The translations under genes and the position numbers were made by a program. From NCBI GenBank assembly GCA_030762935.1, contig CM060896.1, positions 8,756,501-8,820,500 on the forward strand: a stretch of DNA of 64,000 bases. The letters run 5' to 3'. The notes under the pieces were generated by a model. That model worked only from the letters and a program-made list of their open reading frames with translations, was not told where the DNA came from and made no database searches. Origin of the DNA: Hymenopus coronatus. Taxonomy: Eukaryota; Arthropoda; Insecta; Mantodea; Hymenopodidae. Shown here one piece after another: positions 33,334-46,724 of this stretch (the stretch's first letter is position 1; every line of letters begins with the position of its first letter).

Positions 33334-34776
33334 CGAGGGTTGGCTATAAGTCCTGGACCTCGCACAGATGTGGCACCACTCGGCCAGTTAGACGGTACCA
33401 TCATATAGTTTAACTATAGACTAGCTTGTATCCATAGTTACAGGTCAAGAGCTAGTTTTCCAATGACAGCATTTTAAACAAGACAACTTTAGAGTTTTCA
33501 CGAAAATAGAGGATTGGGAAAAATGAGCAATGATTAAATAATTCCATTTGAAAGGCCTTAACACCTAAAGAAATCAAGGAGGAAATGAACAGTGCATTGA
33601 AAGCCTGTGCCCATTCATATTCAATGATTGAAAGGTTAGACGGTACCATCATATAGTTTAACTATAGACTAGCTTGTATCCATAGTTACAGGTCAAGAGC
33701 TAGTTTTCCAATGACAGCATTTTAAACAAGACAACTTTAGAGTTTTCACGAAAATAGAGGATTGGGAAAAATGAGCAATGATTAAATAATTCCATTTGAA
33801 AGGCCTTAACACCTAAAGAAATCAAGGAGGAAATGAACAGTGCATTGAAAGCCTGTGCCCATTCATATTCAATGATTGAAAGGTGGTGTGTTGCAGAGTT
33901 TAAAATGGGACATACGAGCCTCGCTCTGGACACCCTGTAGAAGTGACAACTCCAGAGATCATTGAAAAAATTCATTGTTTAGTACTGGAAGACCGCAAAT
34001 TAAAGTTGTTTGAGATAGCACAGGATGTAAACATTACAAAAGAATGTGCAGGTAATATTTTAAGTAATGTTTTGGGCTTTCATAAGGTCTGTGCAAGATG
34101 GGTGCCACATTTGTTTACACCTGAACAAAAGTTGCAAAGAAAAACTGTTTCTGTTAAGAATGTGGAGCTCTACTGTAAAAATCCCAGTGAATTTTTGAGA
34201 CGGCTTATTAACATGGATGAAACTTGGATACAACACTACACTCCAGAAAGTAATTCACAGTCAAAACAGTGGATTGTGCTAGTTGAACAAACTCCAAAAA
34301 AGGCAAAGTCAATTTTGTCAGCTAACAAGGTTATGGCGAGTTTTTTCTGGGATGCACAGGGAATTATTTTTATTGGAAAAGGGTAAAAGTATCACTGGTG
34401 ACCATTATGCAATCTTACTACAACGTTTGAGTGATGAGGTGAAAAGAAAAAGACCTCATTTATCAAAAAAAAATGTGCAAATTAAAGTTCTGGTTGCTTG
34501 AACATCCACCCTATTCACCAGATCTAGCACCCAGTGACTACCACCTGTTCCCAAACCTCAAGGACGAACATTTCACAGCAAGGAGGAGGTCATTGATGCG
34601 GTAAACAGCTATTTTGAGGACCTTGATAAATCGCCGCACTACAGAGATGGTTTAATTAAATTAGAACACCGATATGACAAATGTATTAGCTTTTCTGGAG
34701 ATTATGTTGAGAAATAAAGCAAGAAAAATAAATGCTATTTTCATTGACAGGCTTGGGACTTATCAGCCCACCCTCA
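33334..34776 (+). mobile_element. Mariner with internal 248-bp duplication
   Basis: Ends GAGGGTTGGCTATAAGTCC and the complement of GGACTTATCAGCCCACCCTC, with TA at 33332-33333 and 34777-34778. Length is 1,443 bp, enlarged by a tandem duplication of 248 bp (33387-33634 and 33635-33882) that I read as identical. Confidence 0.9.
33540..34718 (+). pseudogene. Mariner transposase, frameshifted
   Basis: Reads KEIKEEMNSALKACAHSYSM IERWCVAEF, then (33943-34386) TTPEIIEKIHCLVLEDRKLK, CARWVPHLFTPEQK, LINMDETWIQHYTPESN (first Asp) and VMASFFWDAQGIIFI. A +1 break follows, then KRKRPHLSKKNVQ, EHPPYSPDLAPSDYHLFPNL (third Asp), YDKCI and GDYVEK. The HQDN segment with the second Asp is missing between VQIKVLVA and the stop. 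Several frameshifts. Confidence 0.9.
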
Positions 34777-35191
34777 TATATCTTTAATTTCTGGGAATAG
34801 CCTCTGAAGACATGTTTATTCTGGATGAATTTTGCATAACTGGTAAGCCTTAAGAGATTACCATACAAAAAATGTAGAGCTTGTTATAACACATGAATTC
34901 TGTTATATACATTTTTTTCGTGAGATTGACCGTTTTTGAGATATTCCTTGTTATTAGTTTCAGGTTTAAAATACTTTTTTCATATAGAAATTTGCCAACT
35001 TCTATCCATACAAACAAAGGTCCCATAGCAACCAGCCCTTATCTCCCTTCTACTTACAAGGAAGCAAGTAATAGGTCCTTTTCTGATAATTTTTTCTCGA
35101 TTAGCATAAGGTAAATAGAAGAATAAGTTTTTTAACAATAATTTATGGTAGAGATGTAGAGAAAGTCATGTGAATGGAAACAATTTTTTTT

Positions 35192-35680
35192 TGTGTAGTA
35201 AGTGTTTGTATATCGCTTACGGTTTGCCAGTTATATAAAAGTCATCCAGAATGAAGAGGTCTTCAGAGGCTATTCCCAGAAAATTCAAGATATACACTTC
35301 ATTTGTCATAAAAATATCTTAAACATAGGGTATTTTAATTAAAATTTTTAGTTATTTTTGAGAAAATCAAAATTTTCCAAAATTTTTCCATATAAAGGGT
35401 GGTTGGAGGTGGGGGAATTTTCTTGAAAATCTTTGTGTCACATCCTTAGAAGATACTGAGCTTAAATACCAAGTTTGGTATTCAACAGTCTGTTGGTATT
35501 TGAGCATGCGTGCGCACACACACATACACACACACTCTCTCTTTACTAAATATGCTTTCTGGGATTCAGGGGACCCCAGAACATAGGTTTCTGGTGAAAT
35601 TTCTACATTGAATATTTGGTTGTAATACAATACCTTCTCTGCCCACTATGTACATTGTACATATGGGGCTAGAGAACATA
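35192..35680 (-). mobile_element. DINE-like element, partial copy 10
   Basis: Lacks the hairpin end and begins inside the body at TGTGTAGTAAGTGTTTGT. It ends with TATGTACATTGTACATA, a variant of the palindromic end. It abuts copy 9 tail to tail. Confidence 0.7.
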
Positions 35681-35684
35681 AAAA

Positions 35685-36494
35685 TCTGATGTGTTCTGTT
35701 CACAGGACTTTCTGTACATCTCTGCAAAAAAAAAAAAAAAAATATTAAAAAGCATAGGCTTCTATTTACTTCATGCTAATCGAGAAAAAATTAGAGAAAG
35801 TGTTACTTGCTTCCTTGTAAGTAGAAGCGAAATAAGGGAGTACCATAGGTTAAAGTGATAGTCAAAAGTGGTTACTATGTGACTGAAGTTCCTTTGTTTG
35901 TATGGACAGCAGTGTACAAATTCCTGTATCAGAAAAGTAACAATTTTTCAAAGCAGAAACTAAAAACAAGCAATGTCTCAAAAATGATTAACTCCATGAA
36001 AAAAATGCATATAGCATAAATTGTGTGTTTTAACATGTTCTACATTTTTTGTGGTTTAAGTATGTGTCCATCTCTTACAGTGTAGCAGTTCTGCAAAATT
36101 CCGTAAAATTCATCCAGAATAAAGTAGTCTTCAGAGGCTATTCCCAGAAAATTCAAGATATACATTTTATTTATGAGGTAAATATAATTAATATACGCTA
36201 TTTTAATCAAAATCATTACAGCCATTTTTGAGGAAATCAAAATTTTCGAAAAAAGTTCCATGTAAAGCATAGTTTGGGGTGGGGGGTCCTCAAAATCTTT
36301 GTGTCGCATTATTGGAAGATACTAAACTTATATGAAGTTTGGTATTTTACCAACTTTTTTTTTTATCTTGGACCTTTTTATGAAAATGCTTTTTTTTTTT
36401 GATACATGGGACCCTTAAACATATATTTGCAGTGAAATCTCAGTATCAATTTTTTTTTTCTATACACTAGTACATAGTACAAATAGAGAAATTA
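35685..36494 (-). mobile_element. DINE-like element, copy 11
   Basis: Full-length inverted copy beginning TCTGATGTGTTCTGTTCACA after an A run. The (AC)n region is reduced to a short stretch and the palindromic end is partly deleted. Confidence 0.72.
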
Positions 36495-36770
36495 AAAACA
36501 GCAAATTATTAATACTGGTGTAGGAGTGTTTGTCTTTATTGGGCATTCACTATGTTGGGATGAGAAGCATAGCATATTGTTTGGAATTGTTATCTTCAAC
36601 TCTGATGGAATGTGTCTGCTAGTGCTCTCATGGGTCTGTAGTGGATCATAAACATTGCTTTGGCCCAACTGGGTAGTCCTATCCACTCTTGCCCCTCCTC
36701 TGTTTTCTCTTTCATACCTTCCTTACATTTCTAATCCATTTCTCCCTAGCTTTCCATAGAAATGTTATGT
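36495..36770. other. Intronic, no recognised feature
   Basis: Nothing recognised. Confidence 0.4.
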
Positions 36771-36771
36771 T

Positions 36772-36985
36772 TAGTATTCGAGGCCCAGGGGATCATTTCC
36801 TTTTCTTTCCTGTCCATACCTTTTTTTACTTAGGTGATGTAACCGCCATTTATGGTGCCTAATTTTAAACGGTTACAAAAAGTTGAATAAAAACATTCCA
36901 GATAATATGACATCAAAATACTGGAATGCAGGAGAGCAAATGGCTTCACTGCCAACTGCTCAACATTAGATACCAACCATTTTTC
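36772..36985 (+). mobile_element. LINE 3' end fragment and shared repeat block
   Basis: 36890-36985 is the direct-strand form of the 3' terminus of the RNase H LINE (AAAATACTGGAATGCAGGAG, CTGCTCAACATTAGAT; complement at 28262-28330 and 57905-57975). 36772-36890 (TATTCGAGGCCCAGGGGATC to AATAAAAACATTCCA) also occurs at 58700-58830. Confidence 0.65.
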
Positions 36986-37028
36986 ATGTTTTCCTGTTGC
37001 TATTATTTTTTCGTACATTTATCCCACT

Positions 37029-38172
37029 TTTATGTTTTCTAGCACATATGTACAATGTACATAGTTAAAGAAAGTATTGTATTCTACCAAAAAATTTGAT
37101 ACCAAAATTTCACCATAAATATATGTTTTGAGAACCCCCAAATAAAAAAGTCATCAGAAAAAGGTGAGGGAGAAGGAGAGAGAGAGGGGGGGGGCCTAAA
37201 TACCAAACTTAGTATTTAATTTCAGCATCTTTCAAGGTTGCTGCGACATGCAGATTTTCAGGAAAAATCCCCACCCATCCCCACTGCAAACTATCCTTTA
37301 CATGGAAGAATTTTAGAAATTTTTTATTTTCTCAATAATGCCTGCTAACAATTTTGATTAAAATGCTATACATTAATACATGACAAATAAAATGCATATG
37401 CTGAATTTCTTGAGAATAACCCCTGAATTCCTATACATTCTGAATGACTTCTGCATAACTAGTAAAGCATAAGATACTCAAATACTTACTACACAAAAGA
37501 TGTAGATCTTGTCAAAACATGTAATTTAAGCCATATACAGTTTTTTGTAGAGCTAATCATTTGCAAGATATTTCCTGTTTTTGGTTTCAACTTTAAAATA
37601 GTTTTATTTTTCTCGAACAGGAATCCCTCATCTATTACGTATCTTTTCTGTTTTATTCCTGGCCATGGAAAGAGAGATGAATTTCTATGACATTCACATG
37701 GCTACAACTTCAAAAAGATTTGGCTTATCAATTTAGCCTAGTATATTCCTGTATTTCTCTTCTACTTACAAGGAAACAATAATAAACACGACTGCCTCTG
37801 TGGTCGAATGGTCAGCGAGCTGACTTCTCACCCGGAGGTTCCGGGTTCGATTCCCGGATGGGGCGGGGAATTTTTCTTTAACCGGAATTATTCCCTATCC
37901 CCAATAGAGTCTGGAAGTATGAATGTGAGAGTGAATGTGCGTGTGTTTAGTAATATAAAGTTTAACCTACAGTTTCACAAGTGAAAGCCCCCGATATGAC
38001 CATTGATGTTAAAGGGGGCTATACAAATGAAGCCAAAAAAAAAAAAAAAATAATAAACACATAACTGCTAACGTTTATCTCGATTAGTATGATTTAAATA
38101 AAAGAATAATCTTTTTAAGAATATTTTGTTTGCAGAACAGATAGAGAAAGTCAAATGAATGGAGCACATCAG
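37029..38172 (+). mobile_element. DINE-like element, copy 12, older subfamily, SINE inside
   Basis: Diverged full-length copy, CTAGCACATATGTACAATGT at the left and AGAGAAAGTCAAATGAATGG AGCACATC at the right. The central microsatellite is GAGAGA-rich instead of TG. A SINE is inserted at 37790-38048. Confidence 0.68.
37790..38048 (+). mobile_element. tRNA-derived SINE family C with complete tRNA-like head
   Basis: The head at 37794-37866 has an A box TGGTCGAATGGTCAGCG, a B box GGTTCGATTCCC and a perfect T-arm (CCGGG/CCCGG). The arrangement most resembles tRNA-Glu, but this is uncertain. The tail ends in A18. AATAATAAACAC flanks both sides (37778-37789, 38049-38060), a 12-bp duplication, so it is a SINE insertion, not a tRNA gene. 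Confidence 0.9.
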
Positions 38173-38244
38173 ATTCTTAAAAAAAAGATATGTGTTTTTG
38201 TCTGTGTGTGTGCATGTCTGTGATCAGTATAATTAAAAAAAAGA

Positions 38245-39198
38245 ATCTGTTGTCTTCCATTCACATGACTTCCTCTACATCTCTGTAACATATTATTGTT
38301 TATAAGCATGCTACTGCATGTACTGCATGCTAATGAAGATAAACATTAGTATAGATGGTCTTATTACTTAGTTCCTTATAAATAGAAGGGAAATAAAGGA
38401 ATACACTAGGCTAAATCGACAGTCAAATGTTTTAAAATGTGGTTGCTATGGGATTGAAATCCGATTGTATGGCCACAAGTTGTTACATTCCATATGAGAA
38501 AAGTTCTAAGTGTTTTAAAGCTGAAATGAATAACAAGGAATACCTCAAAAGTGGTCAACTCCAGGAAAAAAATGTATATAACATTGTTTGTTTTAACAAG
38601 ATCTATATTTTTTGTATAGTAAGTTTTTGTCTATATCTTACAGTTTACCAATTATCCAAAATTCAGAGAAATTCATAAATGTAAATGGAGTATTATTTAT
38701 GGACACTCTTTAACTGCTGTGGTTCTCAACATCCCATTCTAAATTGGGTGTAAAAGACCGCTTATTTTGCTCAGAGGTCTCTTTATCAGACTTGAAATCC
38801 TTTTACGCGTCATAAATCTATGACACAGGACCAATGGCTTTACTTCCCTCCCGAAGGAAGCCATAAAGGATTTTTACACCCGAAAAAATCCATCTTCCTC
38901 TGCCGGGTTTGAACCCACAACCTTGGTTGTATGAAGTTAGCTTGGTAACCATTACACCACAGAGATCAACAGACAAATTCATGCAGAATAAAGAGGTCTT
39001 CAGAGGCTATTACCAGAAAGATTTTTCGTTTTTGAGCTATGCTGCTCACAGACACCCATGGACATTTTTCTAAGAATGCTTTTTTTTTTTTTTTTTGCAT
39101 GCAGGGAGTCTCAAAACATATATTTATGGTGCAATCTCAGTATCAAATTTTTTGGTGCAATACCTTCTCTATATACATAGTACTTGTAGAGAAAGTAA
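38245..39198 (-). mobile_element. DINE-like element, copy 13, SINE inside
   Basis: Begins TCTGTTGTCTTCCATTCACA and ends TACTTGTAGAGAAAGTA. SINE family A copy 4 splits it. It ends about 45 bp before the minisatellite starts. Confidence 0.72.
38677..38974 (-). mobile_element. tRNA-derived SINE family A, copy 4
   Basis: Inverted copy with head AGGTTGTGGGTTCAAACCC in complement. AAATTCAT at 38669-38676 and 38975-38982 is an 8-bp duplication. The DINE sequence continues correctly after it (GCAGAATAAAGAGGTCTTCA). Confidence 0.85.
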
Positions 39199-42100
39199 TG
39201 AAAAGTTGGTTAAATAGCAAACTTAGAACGAGAAACGATTAATGTACCACGTCAACACAAGAGATGTTGGTGTCTATCAGGTCCCCTGCTCTTGTGGTGC
39301 GGTATACATAGGTACCGCGTCAACACAAGAGATGCTGGTATCTATCAGATCCCCTGCTCTTGTGGTGTGGTATACACAGGTACAGCGTCAACACAAGAGA
39401 TGCTGGTGTCTATCACATTCTCTGCTCTTTTGGTGCAGTATACATAGGTACCACACAACACAAGAGATGCTGGTGTCTATCAGATCCCCTGCTCTTGTGG
39501 TGCAGTATACATAGGTACCATGTCAACACAAGAGATGCTGGTTTCTATCAGATCCCTTGCTCTTGTGGTGCAGTATACATAGGTACCATGTCAACACAAG
39601 AGATGCTGGTGTCTATCAGATCCCCTGCTCTTGTGGTGTAGTATACATAACTACCATGTCAACACAAGAGATGCTGGTGTCTATCAGATTCCCTGCTCTT
39701 GTGGTGCAGTATACATAGGGACCACACAACTCAAGAGATGCTGGCATCTATCAGATCCCCTGCTCTTGTGGTGCAGTATACATAGGTACCATGTCAACAC
39801 AAGAGATGCTGGCATCTATCAGATCCCCTGCTCTTGTGGTGCAGTATACATAGGGACCACACAACACAAGAGATGCTGGCATCTATCAGATCCCTTGCTC
39901 TTGTGGTGCGGTATACATAACTACCATGTCAACACAAGAGATGCTGGCATCTATCAGATTCCCTGCTTTTGGGGTGCGGTATACACAGGTACCACACAAC
40001 ACAAGAGATGCTGGCATCTATCAGATCCCTTGCTCTTGTGGTGCGGTATACATAACTACCATGTCAACACAAGAGATGCTGGCATCTATCAGATTCCCTG
40101 CTCTTGTGGTGCGGTATACATAGGTACCACGTCAACACAAGAGATGCTGGTGTCTATCAGATCCCCTGTTATTGTGGTGCGGTATACATAGGGACCACAC
40201 AACACAAGAGATGCTGGCATCTATCAGATCCCCTGCTCTTGTGGTGCAGTATACATAGGTAACACACAACACAAGAGATGCTGGTGTCTATCAGATCCCC
40301 TGCTCTTGTGGTGCAGTATACATAGGTAACACACAACACAAGAGATGCTGGCATCTATCAGATCCCCTGCTCTTGTGGTGCAGTATACATAACTACCATG
40401 TCAACACAAGAGATACTGGCATCTATCAGATTCCCTCCTCTTGTGGTGCAGTATACATAGGTACCATGTCAACACAAGAGATGCTGGCATCTATCAGATT
40501 CCCTCCTCTTGTGGTGCAGTATACATAGGTACCATGTCAACACAAGAGATACTGGCATCTATCAGATTCCCTCCTCTTGTGGTGCAGTATACATAGGTAC
40601 CATGTCAACACAAGAGATGCTGGTGTCTATCAGATCCCCTGCTCTTGTGGTGCAGTATACATAGGTACCACACAACACAAGAGATGCTGGTGTCTATCAG
40701 ATTCCCTGCTCTTGTGGTGCAGTATACACAGCTACCATGTCAACACAAGAGATGCTGGTGTCTATCAGATCCCCTGCTCTTGTGGTGCAGTATACATAGG
40801 TACCACACAACTCAAGAGATGCTGGCATCTATCAGATCCCCTGCTCTTGTGGTGCGGTATACATAGGTACCATGTCAACACAAGAGATGCTGGCATCTAT
40901 CAGATCCCCTGCTCTTGTGGTGCGGTATACATAGGTACCATGTCAACACAAGAGATGCTGGCATCTATCAGATTCCCTGCTCTTGTGGTGCAGTATACAT
41001 AGGGACCACACAACTCAAGAGATGCTGGCATCTATCAGATCCCCTGCTCTTGTGGTGCAGTATACATAGGTACCGTGTCAACAGAACAGATGTTGGTGTC
41101 TATCAGATCCCCTGCTCTTGTGGTGCAGTATACATAACTACCATGTCAACACAAGAGATGCTGGTGTCTATCAGATCCCCTGCTCTTGTGGTGCAGTATA
41201 CATAGGTACCATGTCAACACAAGAGATGCTGGTGTCTATCAGATCCCTTGCTCTTGTGGTGCAGTATACATAACTACCATGTCAACACAAGAGATGCTGG
41301 TGTCTATCAGATCCCCTGCTCTTGTGGTGCAGTATACATAGGTACCGCGTCAACACAAGAGATGCTGGTGTCTATCAGATCCATTGCTCTTGTGATGCGG
41401 TATACATAACTACCATGTCAACACAAGAGATGCTGGTGTCTATCAGATCCCCTCCTCTTGTGGTGCAGTATACATAGGTACCATGTCAACACAAGAGATG
41501 CTGGCATCTATCAGATCCCCTGCTCTTGTGGTGCGATATACATAGGTACCACGTCAACTCAAGAGATGCTGGTGTCTATCAGATCCCCTGTTCTTGTGGT
41601 GCGGTATACATAGGTACTATGTCAACACAAGAGATACTGGTGTCTATCAGATTCCCTGCTCTTGTGGTGCAGTATACACAGGTACCATGTCAACACAAGA
41701 GATGCTGGCATCTATCAGATCCCCTGCTCTTGTGGTGCGGTATACATAGGTACCACACAACACAAGAGATGCTGGTGTCTATCAGATCCCCTGCTCTTGT
41801 GGTGCAGTATACATAACTACCATGTCAACACAAGAGATGCTGGTGTCTATCAGATCCCCTGCTCTTGTGGTGCAGTATACATAACTACCATGTCAACACA
41901 AGAGATGCTGGTGTCTATCAGATCCCCTGCTCTTGTGGTGCAGTATACATAACTACCATGTCAACACAAGAGATGCTGGCATCTATCGGATCCCCTGCTC
42001 TTGTGGTGCAGTATACATAGGGACCACACAACACAAGAGATGCTGGTGTCTATCAGATCCCTTGCTCTTGTGGTGCAGTATACATAGGTACCACACAACA

Positions 42101-45100
42101 CAAGAGATGCTGGTGTCTATCAGATCCCCTCCTCTTGTGGTGCAGTATACATAGGTACCACACAACACAAGAGATGCTGGTGTCTATCAGATCCCCTCCT
42201 CTTGTGGTGCAGTATACATAGGTACCACACAACACAAGAGATGCTGGTGTCTATCAGATCCCCTGCTCCTGGGGTGCGGTATACATAGGTACCACACAAC
42301 ACAAGAGATGCTGGTGTCTATCAGATCCCTTGCTCTTGTGGTGCAGTATACATAGGTACCACACAACACAAGAGATGCTGGTGTCTATCAGATCCCCTGC
42401 TCTTGGGGTGCGGTATACATAGGTACCACACAACACAAGAGATGCTGGTGTCTATCAGATCCCCTGCTCTTGTGATGCGGTATACATAACTACCATGTCA
42501 ACACAAGAGATACTGGCATCTATCAGATCCCCTGCTCTTGTGGTGCAGTATACATAGGTACCACGTCAACACAAGAGATGCTGGCATCTATCAGATCCCC
42601 TGCTCTTGTGGTGCAGTATACACAGGTACCATGTCAACACAAGAGATGCTGGCATCTATCAGATCCCCTGCTCTTGTGGTGTGGTATACATAACTACCAT
42701 GTCAACACAAGAGATGCTGGCATCTATCAGATTCCCTGCTTTTGGGGTGCGGTATACACAGGTACCACACAACACAAGAGATGCTGGCATCTATCAGATC
42801 CCTTGCTCTTGTGGTGCGGTATACATAACTACCATGTCAACACAAGAGATGCTGGCATCTATCAGATCCCCTGTTCTTGTGGTGCGGTATACATAGGGAC
42901 CACACAACACAAGAGATGCTGGCATCTATCAGATCCCCTGCTCTTGTGGTGCAGTATACATAGGTAACACACAACACAAGAGATGCTGGTGTCTATCAGA
43001 TCCCCTGCTCTTGTGGTGCAGTATACATAGGTAACACACAACACAAGAGATGCTGGCATCTATCAGATCCCCTGCTCTTGTGGTGCAGTATACATAACTA
43101 CCATGTCAACACAAGAGATACTGGCATCTATCAGATTCCCTCCTCTTGTGGTGCAGTATACATAGGTACCATGTCAACACAAGAGATGCTGGTGTCTATC
43201 AGATCCCCTGCTCTTGTGGTGCAGTATACACAGGTACCATGTCAACACAAGAGATGCTGGTGTCTATCAGATTCCCTGCTCTTGTGGTGCAGTATACACA
43301 GCTACCATGTCAACACAAGAGATGCTGGTGTCTATCAGATCCCCTGCTCTTGTGATGCAGTATACATAGGTACCACACAACTCAAGAGATGCTGGCATCT
43401 ATCAGATCCCCTGCTCTTGTGGTGCAGTATACATAGGTACCATGTCAACACAAGAGATGCTGGTGTCTATCAGATTCCCTGCTCTTGTGGTGCAGTATAC
43501 ACAGCTACCATGTCAACACAAGAGATGCTGGTGTCTATCAGATCCCCTCCTCTTGTGGTGCAGTATACATAGGGACCACACAACTCAAGAGATGCTGGTG
43601 TCTATCAGATCCCCTGCTCTTGTGGTGCAGTATACATAGGTACCGTGTCAACAGAACAGATGTTGGTGTCTATCAGATTCCCTGCTCTTGTGGTGCAGTA
43701 TACATAACTACCATGTCAACACAAGAGATGCTGGCATCTATCAGATCCCCTGCTCTTGTGGTGCAGTATACATATGTACCGTGTCAACAGAACAGATGTT
43801 GGTGTCTATCAGATTCCCTGCTCTTGTGGTGCAGTATACATAACTACCATGTCAACACAAGAGATGCTGGCGTCTATTGGATCCCCTGCTCTTGTGGTGC
43901 AGTATACATAACTACCATGTCAACACAAGAGATGCTGGCGTCTATTGGATCCCCTGCTCTTGTGGTGCAGTATACATAACTACCATGTCAACACAAGAGA
44001 TGCTGGTGTCTATCAGATCCCCTGCTCTTGTGGTGCAGTATACATAACTACCACGTCAACACAAGAGATGCTGGTGTCTTTCAGATCCCCTGCTCTTGTG
44101 GTGCAGTATACATAGGTACCATGTCAACACAAGAGATGCTGGTGTCTATCAGATCCCCTGCTCTTGTGGTGCAGTATACATAGGTACCGCGTCAACACAA
44201 GAGATGCTGGTGTCTATCAGATCCCCTGCTCTTGTGGTGCAGTATACATAACTACCATGTCAACACAAGAGATGCTGGTGTCTATCAGATCCCCTGTTCT
44301 TGTGGTGCAGTATACATAACTACCATGTCAACACAAGAGATGCTGGTGTCTATCAGATCCCCTGCTCTTGTGGTGCAGTATACATAGGGACCACACAACT
44401 CAAGAGATGCTGGCATCTATCAGATCCCCTGCTCTTGTGGTGCAGTATACATAACTACCATGTCAACACAAGAGATGCTGGTGTCTATCAGATCCCCTGC
44501 TCTTGTGGTGCAGTATACATAGGTACCGCGTCAACACAAGAGATGCTGGTGTCTATCAGATCCCCTGCTCTTGTGGTGCAGTATACATAACTACCATGTC
44601 AACACAAGAGATGCTGGTGTCTATCAGATCCCCTGCTCTTGTGGTGCAGTATACATAGGTACCATGTCAACACAAGAGATGCTGGTGTCTATCAGATCCC
44701 CTGCTCTTGTGGTGCAGTATACATAGGTACCATGTCAACACAAGAGATGCTGGTGTCTATCAGATCCCCTGCTCTTGTGGTACAGTATACATAGGTACCA
44801 TGTCAACACAAGAGATGCTGGTGTCTATCAGATCCCCTGCTCTTGTGGTGCAGTATACATAACTACCATGTCAACACAAGAGATGCTGGTGTCTATCAGA
44901 TCCCCTGCTCTTGTGGTGCAGTATACATAGGTACCATGTCAACACAAGAGATGCTGGTGTCTATCAGATTCCCTGCTCTTGTGATGCGGTATACATAGGT
45001 ACCATGTCAACACAAGAGATGCTGGTGTCTATCAGATTCCCTGCTCTTGTGGTGCGGTATACATAACTACCATGTCAACACAAGAGATGCTGGTGTCTAT

Positions 45101-45599
45101 CAGATTCCCTGCTCTTGTGGTGCAGTATACATAGGTAACACACAACACAAGAGATGCTGGCATCTATCAGATCCCTTGCTCTTGGGGTGCAGTATACATA
45201 ACTACCATGTCAACACAAGAGATGCTGGCATCTATCAGATCCCCTGCTCTTGGGGTGCAGTATACATAACTACCATGTCAACACAAGAGATGCTGGTGTC
45301 TATCGGATCCCCTGCTCTTGTGGTGCAGTATACATAGGGACCACACAACACAAGAGATGCTGGCATCTATCGGATCCCCTGCTCTTGTGGTGCAGTATAC
45401 ATAGGTACCATGTCAACACAAGAGATGCTGGCATCTATCGGATCCCCTGCTCTTGTGGTGCGGTATACTTAACTACCATGTCAACACAAGAGATGCTGGC
45501 ATCTATCAGATTCCCTGCTCTTGGGGTGCGGTATACATAGGTACCATGTCAACACAAGAGATGCTGGCATCTATCAGATCCCCTGCTCTTGTGGTGCGG

Positions 45600-45670
45600 T
45601 ATACTTAGGCACCACGCAATACCTGGCTTATGGACCACGCAACACCTGGCATATGGAACAAAAGAGATGC
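45600..45670 (+). repeat. Rearranged unit inside the minisatellite
   Basis: A single unit reads CACCACGCAATACCTGGCTT, then ATGGACCACGCAACACCTGG, then CATATGGAACAAAAGAGATG. It holds a doubled copy of the linker that is otherwise present only in the long right-end units. It marks an old unit surviving in the interior. Confidence 0.85.
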
Positions 45671-46724
45671 TGGCATCTATCAGATCCCCTGCTCTTGTGG
45701 TGCAGTATACATAGGTACCACACAACACAAGAGATGCTGGTGTCTATCAGATCCCCTGCTCTTGGGGTGCGGTATACATAGGTACCACACAACACAAGAG
45801 ATGCTGGTGTCTATCAGATCCCCTGCTCTTGTGGTGCAGTATACATAGGTACCACACAACACAAGAGATGCTGGTGTCTATCAGATCCCCTGCTCTTGTG
45901 ATGCAGTATACATAGGTACCACACAACACAAGAGATGCTGGTGTCTATCAGATCCCCTGCTCTTGGGGTGCGGTATACATAACTACCATGTCAACACAAG
46001 AGATGCTGGTGTCTATCAGATCCCCTCCTCTTGTGGTGCAGTATACATAGGTACCACACAACACAAGAGATGCTGGTGTCTATCAGATCCCCTGCTCTTG
46101 GGGTGCGGTATACATAACTACCATGTCAACACAAGAGATGCTGGTGTCTATCAGATCCCCTGCTCTTGTGGTGCAGTATACATAACTACCATGTCAACAC
46201 AAGAGATGCTGGCGTCTATTGGATCCCCTGCTCTTGTTGTGCAGTATACATAACTACCATGTCAACACAAGAGATGCTGGCATCTATCGGATCCCCTGCT
46301 CTTGTGGTGCAGTATACATAACTACCATGTCAACACAAGAGATGCTGGCGTCTATTGGATCCCCTGCTCTTGTGGTGCAGTATACATAACTACCATGTCA
46401 ACACAAGAGATGCTGGCGTCTATTGGATCCCCTGCTCTTGGGGTGCAGTATACATAACTACCATGTCAACACAAGAGATGCTGGTGTCTATCAGATCCCC
46501 TGCTCTTGTGGTGCAGTATACATAGGTACCACACAACTCAAGAGATGCTGGCATCTATCAGATCCCCTGCTCTTGTGGTGCAGTATACACAGGTACCATG
46601 TCAACACAAGAGATGCTGGCATCTATCGGATCCCCTGCTCTTGTGGTGCAGTATACATAACTACCATGTCAACACAAGAGATGCTGGCGTCTATCAGATC
46701 CCCTGCTCTTGTGGTGCAGTATAC

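Larger units (their letters stand above)
32958..35181 (+). mobile_element. DINE-like element, copy 9, split by a mariner
   Basis: The left part 32958-33333 runs to CATGACAAATG. It resumes at 34777 with TATCTTTAATTTCTGGGAAT, exactly where other copies read TATATCTTGAATTTTCTGGG. It ends AGTCATGTGAATGGAAACA. The mariner therefore entered an existing DINE-like copy at a TA. Confidence 0.78.

Noticed and set aside
37794..37866. A functional tRNA gene
   Set aside because: The cloverleaf-like head continues into a SINE body with poly-A and is bracketed by a 12-bp target-site duplication.
40169..46000. Many open frames on the minus strand of the array (about 60 codons each)
   Set aside because: They are the same repeat read backwards and are regularly cut at unit ends; shadows of the tandem repeat.
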